64,000 nucleotides of DNA from Opitutia bacterium (GTDB taxonomy: Bacteria; Verrucomicrobiota; Verrucomicrobiia; Opitutales; Seribacteraceae), in contig PBMI01000067.1 of assembly GCA_002722545.1 (NCBI GenBank), positions 21,302 to 85,301 of the forward strand, in the 5' to 3' direction. Below the pieces are notes generated by a model. It worked only from the letters and a program-made list of their open reading frames with translations. It was not told where the DNA came from and ran no database searches. Shown here piece by piece: positions 29,925-40,484 of the stretch (position 1 is the stretch's first letter; each line of letters begins with the position of its first letter). Both the position numbers and the translations under genes were made by a program.

Positions 29925-32024
29925 ATGCTTAAACAGTCCCTGTTCCTTTCCTTCATCTTGGCTCTTTTTGGTTTGGGCTCTCATGGCGAGAGTCCTGAAA
30001 GCCTCAGTTTCGCCAAGATTCTTGGCGATAACGTCGTCCTGCAGCAGGGCAAGCCCCTAACCCTGTGGGGATGGGCCAAGCCGGAGGCCGCGGTCAAGGT
30101 GACGCTAACACAGGACGCAACTTCAGGAAAAAAAGCTGAGGCCGAGCTTTTCCGTCAAGATGTTGCTGGTCAGATCGAAAGCAACGACTATTCGGTCAGC
30201 GTGCGTTACGTCGAAAAGAACCCTCCCCGACTGGAAGAGAAAACCCTGTTCGCCAAGGCCGACAAGCAAGGTCGGTGGTCGGCATCGTTTCCTGCCGCCA
30301 AGGCTAGTTTTCAGCCGACTTGGCTGGTTGCCCGTAGTGGCGGCGAGACCGTCGTGGTCCGTAACGCGCTGATCGGCGAAGTCTGGATTTGCGCCGGACA
30401 GAGCAACATGGGCTGGAGCAACTTCAACCGCAAGGCACGGGAAGGGGCCTCGGCCGACTTCCCCGGTCTGCGCTACGTGGCGTGGGAGGACTCCTGGTAC
30501 AAGCCTTTGGAAGAGGTCCGCAAGAAGGTTGGCTGGAAGGAATGCACCCCTGAAAACACTCAACGCTTCTCCGCCGTGCCTTATCTCTTTGGCACTTTTC
30601 TTCATCGCTACCTAAAGGTGCCCGTGGGCATCATCAACGTAGCTCGTGGCGGTACGCTCGGTCAAACTTGGTGCCTGCGTAGCGAACTGGAGTCCATCGA
30701 CGATAAGATCATCAAGACCGTGCTGGCCGACTACGATGCCGAGACTGCGGTCTGGGAAGATCAAAAGCAAGTGGCCGCACTGATGAAGCAATGGGAAGCG
30801 GATTGCGATAAGGCCAAGGTCGAACACAAGGAAAAGGTGGCCAAGGCGGAGGGAGAGGGAAAGAAGCCCCCCCGTCTTCGCATGCCCAAGAAGCCGGGCG
30901 ACGCCCGTAGCGCCTGGAGCCCGCCGGCCGGACTCTTCAACGCCACCGTGATGCCCATTCGCGATCTCGCCTTACGCGGGGTGCTCTACTACCAAGGCGA
31001 GAACAACAACTTCTTGCGTTGGACCCGCTACGAGCGCACTTTCCCCAAGGTGCCGGTCTCCTTTCGCAAAGCCTTTCGGGACGACGCCTTGCCTTTCGGA
31101 TGCATCAGTCAACCGGGGTGGGGCACCTTCGGGATCGAGCCCGAGGTGGCCACCGTAGCCGAAGGATATGCCATAATTCGAGATGTTCAACGCCGGGCAC
31201 TGAAGGACGATCCCTTTTCCGACATGATAGCCACCTATCCCACCGGTAATTCATACATCCATCCCGCTGAAAAGTTGCCCGTGGCCGAGTATGCTTCCCT
31301 CTGGGCCTTGGCCAAGGTATACAAAAAACCGATCGTGCACCGTGGCAACGAATACGTAGATATGAAGATCAAAGAGAACAAGCTATACCTTTTCTTCGAT
31401 CAGGACCCGGTCGTCCACGAGCGCTGGAAACACATCGAAAACAACGCCTACTGGCAGGTGCTACCTTGTCCGCGCGAGGGCAAGGCAGAGTTTCAAGGCT
31501 TCATCATCGCGGGCAAGGACCGTCGTTGGTATCCCGCCAAGGCTAGACACACCAAGCTCGATAACGAATGGTGTATCGAGCTTACCAGTGACCTTGTCAA
31601 AGAACCCGTGGAGGCACGCTATGGTTGGGCTAACTGGCCGACCGGCAATCTCGTTGGACGCGAACGCCTCCCGATGGCGACCTTCCGTACGGATGACTGG
31701 CCCATTCCCGAGGGCGTCAATTACACCCAACAAGCCAAGGAGGCGAGCTCCGCAAATATCAAGGAACTAGAGGAAAACGGGAAGCGTCAGGCCCTCGATC
31801 GCAAAATACGCCAATTGCAGATCGACTTGCCTCGTTTAGAGTCCGAGCTGTTCAGGGGCGACGCTACGGCTCAAATCGAAAGCAAACTTAAACGAATCGA
31901 CTCCATCCTCGAAGAGTTCGAGTCCGATTCCTGGCTTTCCCGCCAGCTCAGTGACCATGATCCCGAAATGCCCACGAAACTGGCTGCAATTAAAGAAAGC
32001 CTCAAGGGAATGCGGAAGAAATGA
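29925..32024 (+). CDS. Sialate O-acetylesterase-like carbohydrate esterase (SASA domain)
   Basis: FAKILGDNVVLQQGKPLTLWGWAKPEAAVKV..., GEVWICAGQSNMGWS, RGVLYYQGENNNF. Start chosen at MLKQSLFLSF (signal peptide). Confidence 0.88.
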   Translation: MLKQSLFLSFILALFGLGSHGESPESLSFAKILGDNVVLQQGKPLTLWGWAKPEAAVKVTLTQDATSGKKAEAELFRQDVAGQIESNDYSVSVRYVEKNPPRLEEKTLFAKADKQGRWSASFPAAKASFQPTWLVARSGGETVVVRNALIGEVWICAGQSNMGWSNFNRKAREGASADFPGLRYVAWEDSWYKPLEEVRKKVGWKECTPENTQRFSAVPYLFGTFLHRYLKVPVGIINVARGGTLGQTWCLRSELESIDDKIIKTVLADYDAETAVWEDQKQVAALMKQWEADCDKAKVEHKEKVAKAEGEGKKPPRLRMPKKPGDARSAWSPPAGLFNATVMPIRDLALRGVLYYQGENNNFLRWTRYERTFPKVPVSFRKAFRDDALPFGCISQPGWGTFGIEPEVATVAEGYAIIRDVQRRALKDDPFSDMIATYPTGNSYIHPAEKLPVAEYASLWALAKVYKKPIVHRGNEYVDMKIKENKLYLFFDQDPVVHERWKHIENNAYWQVLPCPREGKAEFQGFIIAGKDRRWYPAKARHTKLDNEWCIELTSDLVKEPVEARYGWANWPTGNLVGRERLPMATFRTDDWPIPEGVNYTQQAKEASSANIKELEENGKRQALDRKIRQLQIDLPRLESELFRGDATAQIESKLKRIDSILEEFESDSWLSRQLSDHDPEMPTKLAAIKESLKGMRKK

Positions 32025-32059
32025 TCCCTTTGAGGGTCGCAATGTCTTGCAGCAATCCG

Positions 32060-33970
32060 CTACTTGGACTCGACAACCTCGATCGGGGCGAAGGCGGAGC
32101 TGGTGCCTTTTACATAGGGCCCGAAGTAGCGGATCTGCTTGATGTCATCGGGTAGGGGAAAGGTAAGGGTCCGGTTGTTGATGGTGGCTGTGACGGAACG
32201 CTTTGCGAGATCGACCGACAAGGTGAGTTCAAAAGTGGAATCCTTTTTGGCCAGCATGGAGCTCTTGGCTCCCCCTCTGACGTTTTCCCAAGAACCGGGA
32301 ATGAGAACATGGGCGTTCATCCCGATGGCCGTACCCACCTTCAGCAGGTCGTCATTTTTGGTCGAGTCTCCGAAAGCGATGGCGGCGTTCTGGGTGCTTC
32401 CGGAAGCAAGCGACTTGTAGGACGTCTTGAGAACCAACTTGCGGGTGGCGGGCTCGGGTAGTTCGCGGAGAGCGATGGCTTCACCGGAGCTCGTGAGGGC
32501 GTGGGAGAGGGCGGAATCCTTGTGCTTGGAAGCGGTACCACCCTTGACCAAGGCATAGGCTCCACCGGTTTCATCCTTTCCCTCGAGCAAAAGCCCGGAC
32601 TTCTTCGGTTTCCTCGGTTTGCCGCGTGGCGCTTCGTTCGTCCACCATTCGCTGGGGCCTTCCTTCTCCACTTGGGCGTGCACTGCGAGCAGTTTTTCCT
32701 TTAGTTCGGCGAGCTTCTTCGGGTTGGAGGAAGCGAGGTCGTTCTTTTCCTGCCAGTCTTTCTCGATGTGGTAGAGCTGGAACTTGTCGAGAGCGGCGCT
32801 ACCGAGAATCTTCCATTCGTCCTCACGCAAGGCGACGTGAATGCTTGAGCGAGCCAAGTGGTTGCGCCAGTACAGCGGCACAGGCCTTTTGACTGGCTTT
32901 TCCGCGAAGACGGGTCGAATGTCTACCCCGTCTATGGTGCGGTCTTGGGGCAGGGGAATCCCCGCTATGGCCAGCATGGTGGAGAAGACGTCTGATCCGA
33001 TGATAGGGATACGATTGGTGGTGCCTGCGGGCACCTGGCCTGGCCAGCGTATGATGCCGGGCACGCGGATGCCACCCTCATGAGAGGAACGCTTCCGTTC
33101 GCGGAGTCCTCCGGTTGAACCACGGGTGCGTCCCTTCACTCCGTTCCCCTCGGGACCATTGTCGGAAGTGAATATGACGAAGGTGTTCTTGGTTTCGCCT
33201 AGTTCGTCCAAGGCCTTCATCAGGCTGCCAAAGGCGTGATCGATTTGCGAGACGTTTCCGTGATGCTGGCGAATGCCTTCGTCGTCGAACTCCTTGTACA
33301 GTTCCATGAACTTGGGGTCTGACTCGATCGGAAGGTGCGGTTCGTGGGTCCAGACGTTGAGAAAGAACGGTTTCTTGGGGTCGCGTTTCTCCTTCAGCCA
33401 GCGGATGCCTTCTTCCACCACCAAAGGCGCGGAGTAGCCCTCTAGCTCGCCCACTTCCTTACCGTTGCGTACGAAGTTGCGCGGGTTACGATGGTTAGGT
33501 GCGGCGTTGTTCTGGGTGGCCATCCAGTGGTCGAAGCCTTGGGCGTCGGGTTGCGGTTGGTCCTTGCTGTTGAACTTGCCGTTCAAGTGCCATTTTCCGA
33601 CATGGCAGGTCTGGTAACCCTTTTCCTTCAGGAGCTCAGCCGAAGTGATCTCACTGGTTCGGAGGTGGACTTGGTGTCCTCCCGGTATCCAGCGCCAAAC
33701 GCCGTTGCGATAAGGTGTCCTGCCGGTGAGGATGGAAGAACGGGAGGGCGAGCATACCCCACAGGCGGAGTAGCTCTGGGTGAAAAGCATTCCCTGCTGG
33801 GCGAACTTGTCGAGATTGGGTGTCTGAATCACCGGATGTCCGTAGCAGGCGAGGTCTCCCCAGCCAAGGTCATCGGTTAGGAATACGACGAAGTTGGTCG
33901 GTTTTTCCTTTGCTTTCCCCAGGCAGGCGAAGGCGAGGCCGACTAGAAGGGGCAGCAGTTTCCTCCCCAT
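32060..33970 (-). CDS. Sulfatase (arylsulfatase A-like) with C-terminal beta-sandwich-like extension
   Basis: NFVVFLTDDLGWGDLACYGHPVIQTPNLDKFAQQG; CSPSRSSILTGRTPYRNG (Cys-type FGly motif); GKWHLNG; FVIFTSDNGPEG; extra roughly 170-aa C-terminal region. Confidence 0.93.
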   Translation of the reverse strand: MGRKLLPLLVGLAFACLGKAKEKPTNFVVFLTDDLGWGDLACYGHPVIQTPNLDKFAQQGMLFTQSYSACGVCSPSRSSILTGRTPYRNGVWRWIPGGHQVHLRTSEITSAELLKEKGYQTCHVGKWHLNGKFNSKDQPQPDAQGFDHWMATQNNAAPNHRNPRNFVRNGKEVGELEGYSAPLVVEEGIRWLKEKRDPKKPFFLNVWTHEPHLPIESDPKFMELYKEFDDEGIRQHHGNVSQIDHAFGSLMKALDELGETKNTFVIFTSDNGPEGNGVKGRTRGSTGGLRERKRSSHEGGIRVPGIIRWPGQVPAGTTNRIPIIGSDVFSTMLAIAGIPLPQDRTIDGVDIRPVFAEKPVKRPVPLYWRNHLARSSIHVALREDEWKILGSAALDKFQLYHIEKDWQEKNDLASSNPKKLAELKEKLLAVHAQVEKEGPSEWWTNEAPRGKPRKPKKSGLLLEGKDETGGAYALVKGGTASKHKDSALSHALTSSGEAIALRELPEPATRKLVLKTSYKSLASGSTQNAAIAFGDSTKNDDLLKVGTAIGMNAHVLIPGSWENVRGGAKSSMLAKKDSTFELTLSVDLAKRSVTATINNRTLTFPLPDDIKQIRYFGPYVKGTSSAFAPIEVVESK

Positions 33971-33971
33971 C

Positions 33972-34907
33972 TTATTTGAGAGCTTTCAATTTCTTGCTCA
34001 CCATGGCGGCCTGTTTGCCCTCGAGAACTTGCCAGCAAGCAAGCCCATTGCCCACCAGATCGTATTGGTCGAATTCCCAAACGATTTTCTTATCCCGGGT
34101 GATCTCAAAGATCTGCGGGTTGTCGGGTCCGGCATGGCAGTTGCCCACGATAAAGTTACCGTTTTCGCGCTCCTGCAGGCAAGTCATCCACTTGAGGTTG
34201 ACCTCCGTTCCCGGAACCTTGCCCTTGATCTCCCAGACCACTTTTTTATCAGGGCTCACCTCAACTACGCTGTTGCCGCTGCCCGAAGCGATCAAGGTGT
34301 TTCCGTTCTTCAGGCGCATGGCTCCATAGACACGGGTTTTGATGAGATAATCCCAGACCACTTTTCCATTCTTCACATCATACTCCGTCACCACTCCCGG
34401 TTGCTCCGAGCATACCAGATAGGTTCCCTTGGGCGTGGATCGGGCCCATCGCGAACTTGTGGTGCCCCCAGGCTTGAGGGGAAAAGAGTGTACCAGCTTA
34501 CCCGATTGATCGACTTCAATCACACGTCCGACCTTACTTTCCACAATGCGGGTGTTTCCATTAGGGAGACGGGCGAAAGCATGAACATCTACCTTTTTGC
34601 CCTTGTTGCCATTGCTATTCGCACAGTCATATTCCCAAACCACTTTTTTGGCCAAGGTGATTTCCTTAAGCGTGGTCCATGTGTCGTGAAAAAGAATGTT
34701 TCCATTGGGAAGCATGTGAACGTCATGATGACCTGTGTGACCACGCTGTGGACCAACGGTCTTGTGGGACCAAAGGATTTTGCCCTTGGCGTCCGTAATG
34801 GCGAGAATGTTTTTCCCATAGGATGCGGAAACCAAAACCAAACGCTCAGCCTGAAGAAAGGGAACGCTAACGAGGCATAAGAACAGAATGAAGCAAAGTT
34901 TTTTCAT
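33972..34907 (-). CDS. Secreted PQQ-like beta-propeller protein
   Basis: Signal peptide; repeated blades KGKILWSHKTV, KKVVWEYD, GKVVWDYLIK, KKVVWEIKG, KKIVWEFDQYD; GHHDVHMLPNGN. Confidence 0.8.
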   Translation of the reverse strand: MKKLCFILFLCLVSVPFLQAERLVLVSASYGKNILAITDAKGKILWSHKTVGPQRGHTGHHDVHMLPNGNILFHDTWTTLKEITLAKKVVWEYDCANSNGNKGKKVDVHAFARLPNGNTRIVESKVGRVIEVDQSGKLVHSFPLKPGGTTSSRWARSTPKGTYLVCSEQPGVVTEYDVKNGKVVWDYLIKTRVYGAMRLKNGNTLIASGSGNSVVEVSPDKKVVWEIKGKVPGTEVNLKWMTCLQERENGNFIVGNCHAGPDNPQIFEITRDKKIVWEFDQYDLVGNGLACWQVLEGKQAAMVSKKLKALK

Positions 34908-35022
34908 TGTTTGAATAGGGATAGTAAAAGGGGGGGTTATTTAGTACAACTTACATAGCTCCCCAATGCCAAAAATTTGTCAACTGTGTACTTTGAAGGA
35001 AAGGACGAAGTAGAAGGCAAGG

Positions 35023-36492
35023 TCAACTCAAGGGCAGTCCCACCCGGATAAAGGCTTCCGAATCGGTCAAGTCAACTCGCTCAAGTGAAGAGGCATCGAA
35101 TAGCTTGGTTGGTCCGAAAGGTGCCTGATTCAAGGATTTCAAGTCCAGCTTTCCATTCTGAATACGCAGAGCAGGGTAGCCCTCTGAATGTAGTCCATAG
35201 AGATCAGGATGGTTTTCCAACATAGCTCGACGGACTGGTTCGGGCCAAGCCGACAAGCCTTTGAAGTAATGATGTCCGTTTCGTTCGACGTGCTCGATAC
35301 CCAAAGTTCCCATCATGGCCAAATCTTGAAAAAGAGCAATGGGGCCAACATTTGCGAGGTCCTCTCCAGAAAAATGGAGGGGGCGATCCCGCTTTTTACC
35401 CTCTTCGGCAAGGGTCGCTGCATTGGCTAACCCCTTGACGATACCCTTGCAGTTTTTGTGACTAGCCCCGTCGTACCCCAAGGAAAGGGCTCGGGGAAGG
35501 GAGTCAATCGCCCCGTCTGCTTCGTCGATAATGAAAGGGGGACGGCCGGTCCAATTGGTGAACTCGGTGGCGACTAAGCTAGAAAAGGTCTCGTCCCGAT
35601 GAGCCGGTTGCTCCACTAGAATAAGTCCTCTATCGAGTAGGCCTCGAACCTTTGGGTTTTCATGCCATGCTTCCCAGTGTTCCCTGAAAGCCCCAATACC
35701 CCCGTATTGTTCGTTTCCATCAAGTGTGAAGAGAGCAGTAGGTCCCAAAAGATCAGCCAGGGCCTCGAGCCGGGGAAGGTCTATGTCCAGGTTCCCGCAC
35801 ACCTTGATTTTGAAATGAGTCAGCCCGTAAGTCCGGATACATGACTCCAGGTCCAAAGGAAGATTGTCTTCGGCCTTGTTCTCTTCGGTCACGTCGTTTG
35901 CCGTCAAGGGATCGCCCAAACCAACGGTATGGCGTGGGCAAACTGAAGATAGCGGACGAGCGGGCAGGAAAAAGGAGGGTTGGGTTCCGGATAATTCGGG
36001 TCGAATTCCTCCAAGCTGGAGACCGATTAGGTTTTCCCGGACAACTGTATGAATAGTTGAACCGAGGTGACGACAAAGTGCATCGAGCAAAGCCCTCTCG
36101 GTAAGGCTAACCCCTAAGTTGGCGAGCAGGGGAGGGTAAGCAGACTGAGATGCCCAGGACGATTGCTCTTCATGGACGGTGACCCAAAGTTCGAAAAACG
36201 AGGAAGGCTTAGCCGAAAGGGCGAGGCTTGTTGCATGCCCAATTACCTCAAGCATGGCAGGCAAATCCTCCTCGAAGGTAGTGTCAGGATTCTTAGTGAA
36301 CCATTTCGGGGGCAGCCCCTCGGATGCGATTCCTTCCGCACGGGCACCGTCGATCTCGGCTTCCACTTTTAGGACAATGTGGGGCAGGGCGGTCAGGCTG
36401 GCGATTCCGTACTTGAAAGGGAAACGCGTCCGCATCGGGAGTACGCGGAACTCAACCTCCTTGAGATCAAGTCTGGGGAGGGAAGCAGTCAC
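35023..36492 (-). CDS. Enolase-superfamily (mandelate racemase/muconate lactonizing enzyme-like) protein
   Basis: HFKIKV (KxK), LFTLDGNEQYG, LILVEQP, FIIDEADGA, SHKNCKGI: ordered catalytic/metal-ligand motifs of the superfamily. Confidence 0.8.
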   Translation of the reverse strand: MTASLPRLDLKEVEFRVLPMRTRFPFKYGIASLTALPHIVLKVEAEIDGARAEGIASEGLPPKWFTKNPDTTFEEDLPAMLEVIGHATSLALSAKPSSFFELWVTVHEEQSSWASQSAYPPLLANLGVSLTERALLDALCRHLGSTIHTVVRENLIGLQLGGIRPELSGTQPSFFLPARPLSSVCPRHTVGLGDPLTANDVTEENKAEDNLPLDLESCIRTYGLTHFKIKVCGNLDIDLPRLEALADLLGPTALFTLDGNEQYGGIGAFREHWEAWHENPKVRGLLDRGLILVEQPAHRDETFSSLVATEFTNWTGRPPFIIDEADGAIDSLPRALSLGYDGASHKNCKGIVKGLANAATLAEEGKKRDRPLHFSGEDLANVGPIALFQDLAMMGTLGIEHVERNGHHYFKGLSAWPEPVRRAMLENHPDLYGLHSEGYPALRIQNGKLDLKSLNQAPFGPTKLFDASSLERVDLTDSEAFIRVGLPLS

Positions 36493-36530
36493 GGTAGAAA
36501 CAAATTCTATAGAATTAAATTTATTTAAAT

Positions 36531-38018
36531 TTACAGCTTCGGTGCCTTCCAGGCTGGAATTCCCCCTTCTTTCAGTTGCTTGGCATGAAGAACGTGATAG
36601 GGGCGGGTAGGGGACATCGAAGCCTTTTCATTGACCATCAAGGGGCGGGTTTCCTTCCAAAACTTATCATAAGCAGCCCGCATGGACTTGACCGCCTCGG
36701 GGTGCTCGGACGCAATGTCAGTCTTTTGGAAAGGATCCTTCTTCATGTCGTAAAGACTGTTCTCCACAAGGCGAAAACGCTCGTTGCGGACCGCGAAACG
36801 CTTCCACATATGATCCGTTGGCTCGGATCCCGTCTTCCAGCGAGCCACATGAGTAAAAAGATGACGATCCTTCCACTTGGCCTTGGAATTCTTGAGAAGA
36901 GGAACGAGGCTTCGACCTTCGACTTGACCCTTGGGTAATTGCTCTATTCCCGCAATATCCGCAAGTGTTGGCAAAAGGTCAATGTGGGCGCAAATCCTTT
37001 CCACGGCCTTGTCCGCTACGAATTTACCCGGCCAGCGAACGAAGAACGGCACGCGGACTCCACCTTCGTCGGGCGAGCCCTTGGCACCCTTCATCCCGGC
37101 GTTGAAACCCAACATGGGCTTGCCGTCCTTGGAAGCTCCAAGCTTGGCTCCTTCCTTTACCATTCCGCCAACTGAACCATTGTCGGACATAAAGATAAGA
37201 ATGGTGTCTTTGCTCAAGTCCCATTCATCGAGCTTGTTCATGAGCCTTCCCATGTTTTCGTCGATGTTCTCGATCATTCCATAAAAGCCGGCATCCCTTT
37301 CGGAGAAACCAAGGTCTTTGAACCGCTTGGCATTTTCAGGCGGAGCGATGAAAGGACCATGCGGTGCGTTGGTGGTGATATAGGCAAAGAAGGGCTTTCC
37401 TTCATCCTTCACTTTTTTGATCCATCCCATTCCGGCTGTGAAAAACAAATCCGTGCAATAGCCTTCGGTTTTTACGAATGCACCGTTGTGCCGAATGGTC
37501 GGATTGAAATACTTGTTTCCCGGCGCATCGGCGCACGAACATTTGTAAGCTTGGCCAATTCCTCCCGCCCCATGAATGAAGGCCTCGTCAAAACCGCGTT
37601 TGTGAGGCTGGTAGGGTTCCTCGTCTCCCAAGTGCCATTTCCCGAAAATTCCCGAAACATAACCAGCCTTTGCCAATACCTGTGGAAGGGTGACCGTGCT
37701 CAGGGCCATCCGTTCGCGCTCCAAGATCGTGTGGGTAATTCCATTCTTCATCGGGTGACGGCCTGACATCAGTGCGGCCCGCGTAGGAGAGCAGGTTGGG
37801 CTGACCAAAAACTTTTCGAAGCGGGTGCTTTGGCCGTGCAATTTATCAAGGTTAGGGGTCTTGATCCATGGATTGCCGTGCTTGCCTATCGGGCCATAGC
37901 CCTGGTCGTCAGTGATCATGAGAATCACATTGGGCTTTGCCCCAAAAGGCAAATCCTTGGCCGTCAAAGACAGGCAGAGCGAAAGCATTGAAAAGGCGAG
38001 TAAAGAGGAGAGTTTCAT
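36531..38018 (-). CDS. Sulfatase
   Basis: NVILMITDDQGYGPIGKHGNPWIKTPNLDKL; CSPTRAALMSGRHPMKNG; GKWHLGDE; LIFMSDNGSVGG. Start moved to MKLSSLLAFS (signal peptide) at 38018; ORF track starts at 38312. Confidence 0.93.
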   Translation of the reverse strand: MKLSSLLAFSMLSLCLSLTAKDLPFGAKPNVILMITDDQGYGPIGKHGNPWIKTPNLDKLHGQSTRFEKFLVSPTCSPTRAALMSGRHPMKNGITHTILERERMALSTVTLPQVLAKAGYVSGIFGKWHLGDEEPYQPHKRGFDEAFIHGAGGIGQAYKCSCADAPGNKYFNPTIRHNGAFVKTEGYCTDLFFTAGMGWIKKVKDEGKPFFAYITTNAPHGPFIAPPENAKRFKDLGFSERDAGFYGMIENIDENMGRLMNKLDEWDLSKDTILIFMSDNGSVGGMVKEGAKLGASKDGKPMLGFNAGMKGAKGSPDEGGVRVPFFVRWPGKFVADKAVERICAHIDLLPTLADIAGIEQLPKGQVEGRSLVPLLKNSKAKWKDRHLFTHVARWKTGSEPTDHMWKRFAVRNERFRLVENSLYDMKKDPFQKTDIASEHPEAVKSMRAAYDKFWKETRPLMVNEKASMSPTRPYHVLHAKQLKEGGIPAWKAPKL

Positions 38019-38136
38019 AGGGATCCGGACTGAGTTGAAGGTTGAATTTTGATCGCATTGGATGCTTGTCTTGCCATCCCGACAAGACAAAAAATACCTT
38101 CTTGGCATTTGACGGAAGGGAGGACGCGCCCTTAGG

Positions 38137-38943
38137 GTGTTGATTATGAAGATTTTGATGGTTGTGCTCGCCGTGCTCTCCTCTGGACTTTCTGTCTGGT
38201 CGAGAACCTTCACGAGTTCGGATGGCGTCCGGAAGATTGAGGCGACTCTCATACGTTTTGATGAAAAGACCGAAGTCGTAAGTATCAGACGGGCAGATGG
38301 GCGTCCCTTCAATTCGAAGCTATCGACTTTCAGTGCAGAAGATCAGGCTTATGTTTTGAAATGGGTCGAAGGCACGAAGGAAAATTATCTTTACGTGGGC
38401 AAAGAATACCCCGGCCATTTGCAAATGTATCTTAAAATTCTTAATGCTGGGGGAATCGGATACGGTCAAACCGTCCTCTACGGACCGGGTTATGCCCCAA
38501 TCGTAATTGGAAACGGCCCAACGCCTTTTCTCGCCTGGGTCGACGGTTACGATCGATTGGGCCGAACCTATGATCGTTTTAATGCTACGCAAGTCAGTTT
38601 TGATCTCGTAAAAGACAATTGGCAGGCAAGAATCGCGTTTCGAGCGGGCTCTAATCGAACTATATCTACCGGAACCACTTATCTACCATCCGGAAATTTA
38701 TACGGAATATCCAGCGTAGGTGGTCCCATTCTTTACCAGCAGCCCCAAAGAATCGTGGTTGTAAACGGAAATCCCGCCAACAACCAAGTTCTTGTTCTTC
38801 CGCGAGGACCAGCCCCCGTATTCGTCAACCCGTATGGAGGCGGAATGAAAATGTCCGGGTTCGGGGTGTCCGGGGCCGGACTTTCAACTTCATCCCGTTC
38901 CTTTTCCCGAGGCGGCGGGATTTCAGTCCGGATTAACCGCTAG
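38137..38943 (+). CDS. Secreted protein with SHD1 (SLA1 homology domain 1)-like N-terminus
   Basis: Signal peptide; RTFTSSDGVRKIEATLIRFDEKTEVVSIRRADGRPFNSKLSTFSAEDQAYVLKW resembles SHD1-like modules of PVC secreted proteins; Gly-rich C-terminus. Confidence 0.6.
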   Translation: MLIMKILMVVLAVLSSGLSVWSRTFTSSDGVRKIEATLIRFDEKTEVVSIRRADGRPFNSKLSTFSAEDQAYVLKWVEGTKENYLYVGKEYPGHLQMYLKILNAGGIGYGQTVLYGPGYAPIVIGNGPTPFLAWVDGYDRLGRTYDRFNATQVSFDLVKDNWQARIAFRAGSNRTISTGTTYLPSGNLYGISSVGGPILYQQPQRIVVVNGNPANNQVLVLPRGPAPVFVNPYGGGMKMSGFGVSGAGLSTSSRSFSRGGGISVRINR

Positions 38944-39059
38944 ACAAAGACATGAGGATTTCTCCTTGCGGAAATTATTTCCGGATGGATTGAAACTTTT
39001 TTCGAAGAAGTGCGTCTTCTTAGGTTGTAAATACAGAAAATTCTACTTTTTCTTGTTCG

Positions 39060-40484
39060 ATGCCTCCGTCTTTTTTTCAGTTCCTGTGCTTGCCTGCGTT
39101 TATCACGACCCTTCTCGTTGCATGTCATGGGTACGGCTTGAACAAGCCCAACGTGCTCTTGATTTGCGTTGATGACTTGCGTCCGGAACTAAAGTGCTTC
39201 GGCACAAACTACGTAAAGTCCCCAAACATTGATAAGCTAGCCGCTCAGGGCCGCCCCTTCCATCGTCATTATGTTCAAGCTCCCACCTGCGGCGCATCAC
39301 GCTACACTCTTTTGACCGGGAAATACGGACCATCCAGCAACCACGCTTTGTTCATTCGCTCCCAGGAGGTCAAGCAACCGAGCTTCCCCGCTTGGTTTAG
39401 GAAAAACGGTTACCTCTCCGTATCCGTTGGCAAAGTTTCGCATCACCCCGGGGGGCGAGGCGGTCCGGATTGGAATGAGGATGACAAACCCGAGATGCCT
39501 GAATCTTGGGATCGCCACCTCTTGCCCGCCGGTCCTTGGCAGCACCCGCGGGGCGCCATGCACGGACTGGCAAATGGCGAAATTCGCAAGAATGCCAAGG
39601 ATATGGATGTCTACCAAGCCTTTGACGGTCCGGATGCAGCCTATCCCGACGGTCTTATCACCGACGAAGCCCTTCGTCAGCTTGACGACCTCGGCAAACA
39701 AGCTGGCAAGAAACCGTTCTTTCTCGCCGTCGGCATCATTCGTCCGCATCTTCCCTTCGGAGCCCCCTTGAGATATGTGAAACCGTATCTAAAGACACAG
39801 TTGCCTCCCACTCCCCATCCTTTGAAACCTTCCGGCAAGACAACTTGGCATGGTTCGGGCGAGTTCATGAAATACAATCGATGGAAACGCAACCCGAACA
39901 CCGATGCCGATTTCGCGCTCGAGGTTCGTCGCCACTATGCGGGGTGCGTGACCTATGCCGACGCCCTGGTCGGCCGCATCCTCGATAAACTCGATCAGCT
40001 TAAGCTCCGCGACAACACCATCATCATCCTCTGGGGCGACCATGGTTGGCATCTGGGAGAACATGGGATCTGGGGCAAGCATGCCCTGTTTGAGGAATCC
40101 CTCCGCTCCCCTTTGATCATTTCCTACCCCGGAATCCCCGAAGTAGGCAAATCGACCCATTCCATTGTCGAAACGCTCGACTTATTTCCCACTGTTTGTG
40201 AGTTGGCTGGTCTCAAGATTCCCGAGTCTCTCGACGGACAATCCCTGTTGCCGATATTGAAAAACCCAAAGGCAAAGGGACATCCTGCTATTTCATATGG
40301 AAAGAAGGGTACCCGAACGATAAGGACGAAAAATCATCGTTTGATTACGCATGAAGACGGTACTATCGAACTGTACGATCACCGTTCTGCGGATGGTGAA
40401 ACCAAGAATATTTCGGACAGCCATTACGAATTGGTTACCCAACTAAATAATACTCTCTCTGGCCGCCTTAACACTAGAAACTAA
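39060..40484 (+). CDS. Sulfatase (iduronate-2-sulfatase-like)
   Basis: [97 protein letters not shown]. Confidence 0.93.
   Translation: MPPSFFQFLCLPAFITTLLVACHGYGLNKPNVLLICVDDLRPELKCFGTNYVKSPNIDKLAAQGRPFHRHYVQAPTCGASRYTLLTGKYGPSSNHALFIRSQEVKQPSFPAWFRKNGYLSVSVGKVSHHPGGRGGPDWNEDDKPEMPESWDRHLLPAGPWQHPRGAMHGLANGEIRKNAKDMDVYQAFDGPDAAYPDGLITDEALRQLDDLGKQAGKKPFFLAVGIIRPHLPFGAPLRYVKPYLKTQLPPTPHPLKPSGKTTWHGSGEFMKYNRWKRNPNTDADFALEVRRHYAGCVTYADALVGRILDKLDQLKLRDNTIIILWGDHGWHLGEHGIWGKHALFEESLRSPLIISYPGIPEVGKSTHSIVETLDLFPTVCELAGLKIPESLDGQSLLPILKNPKAKGHPAISYGKKGTRTIRTKNHRLITHEDGTIELYDHRSADGETKNISDSHYELVTQLNNTLSGRLNTRN

Noticed and set aside
33894-34880. 328-aa ORF on the plus strand
   Set aside because: Antisense to the PQQ-like propeller CDS 33972-34907; low-quality protein text.
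36516-36533. TAAATTTA-TT-TAAATTTA as a strong operator candidate
   Set aside because: Low-complexity AT-rich sequence overlapping a stop codon; mentioned only as context, not listed as a regulatory feature.
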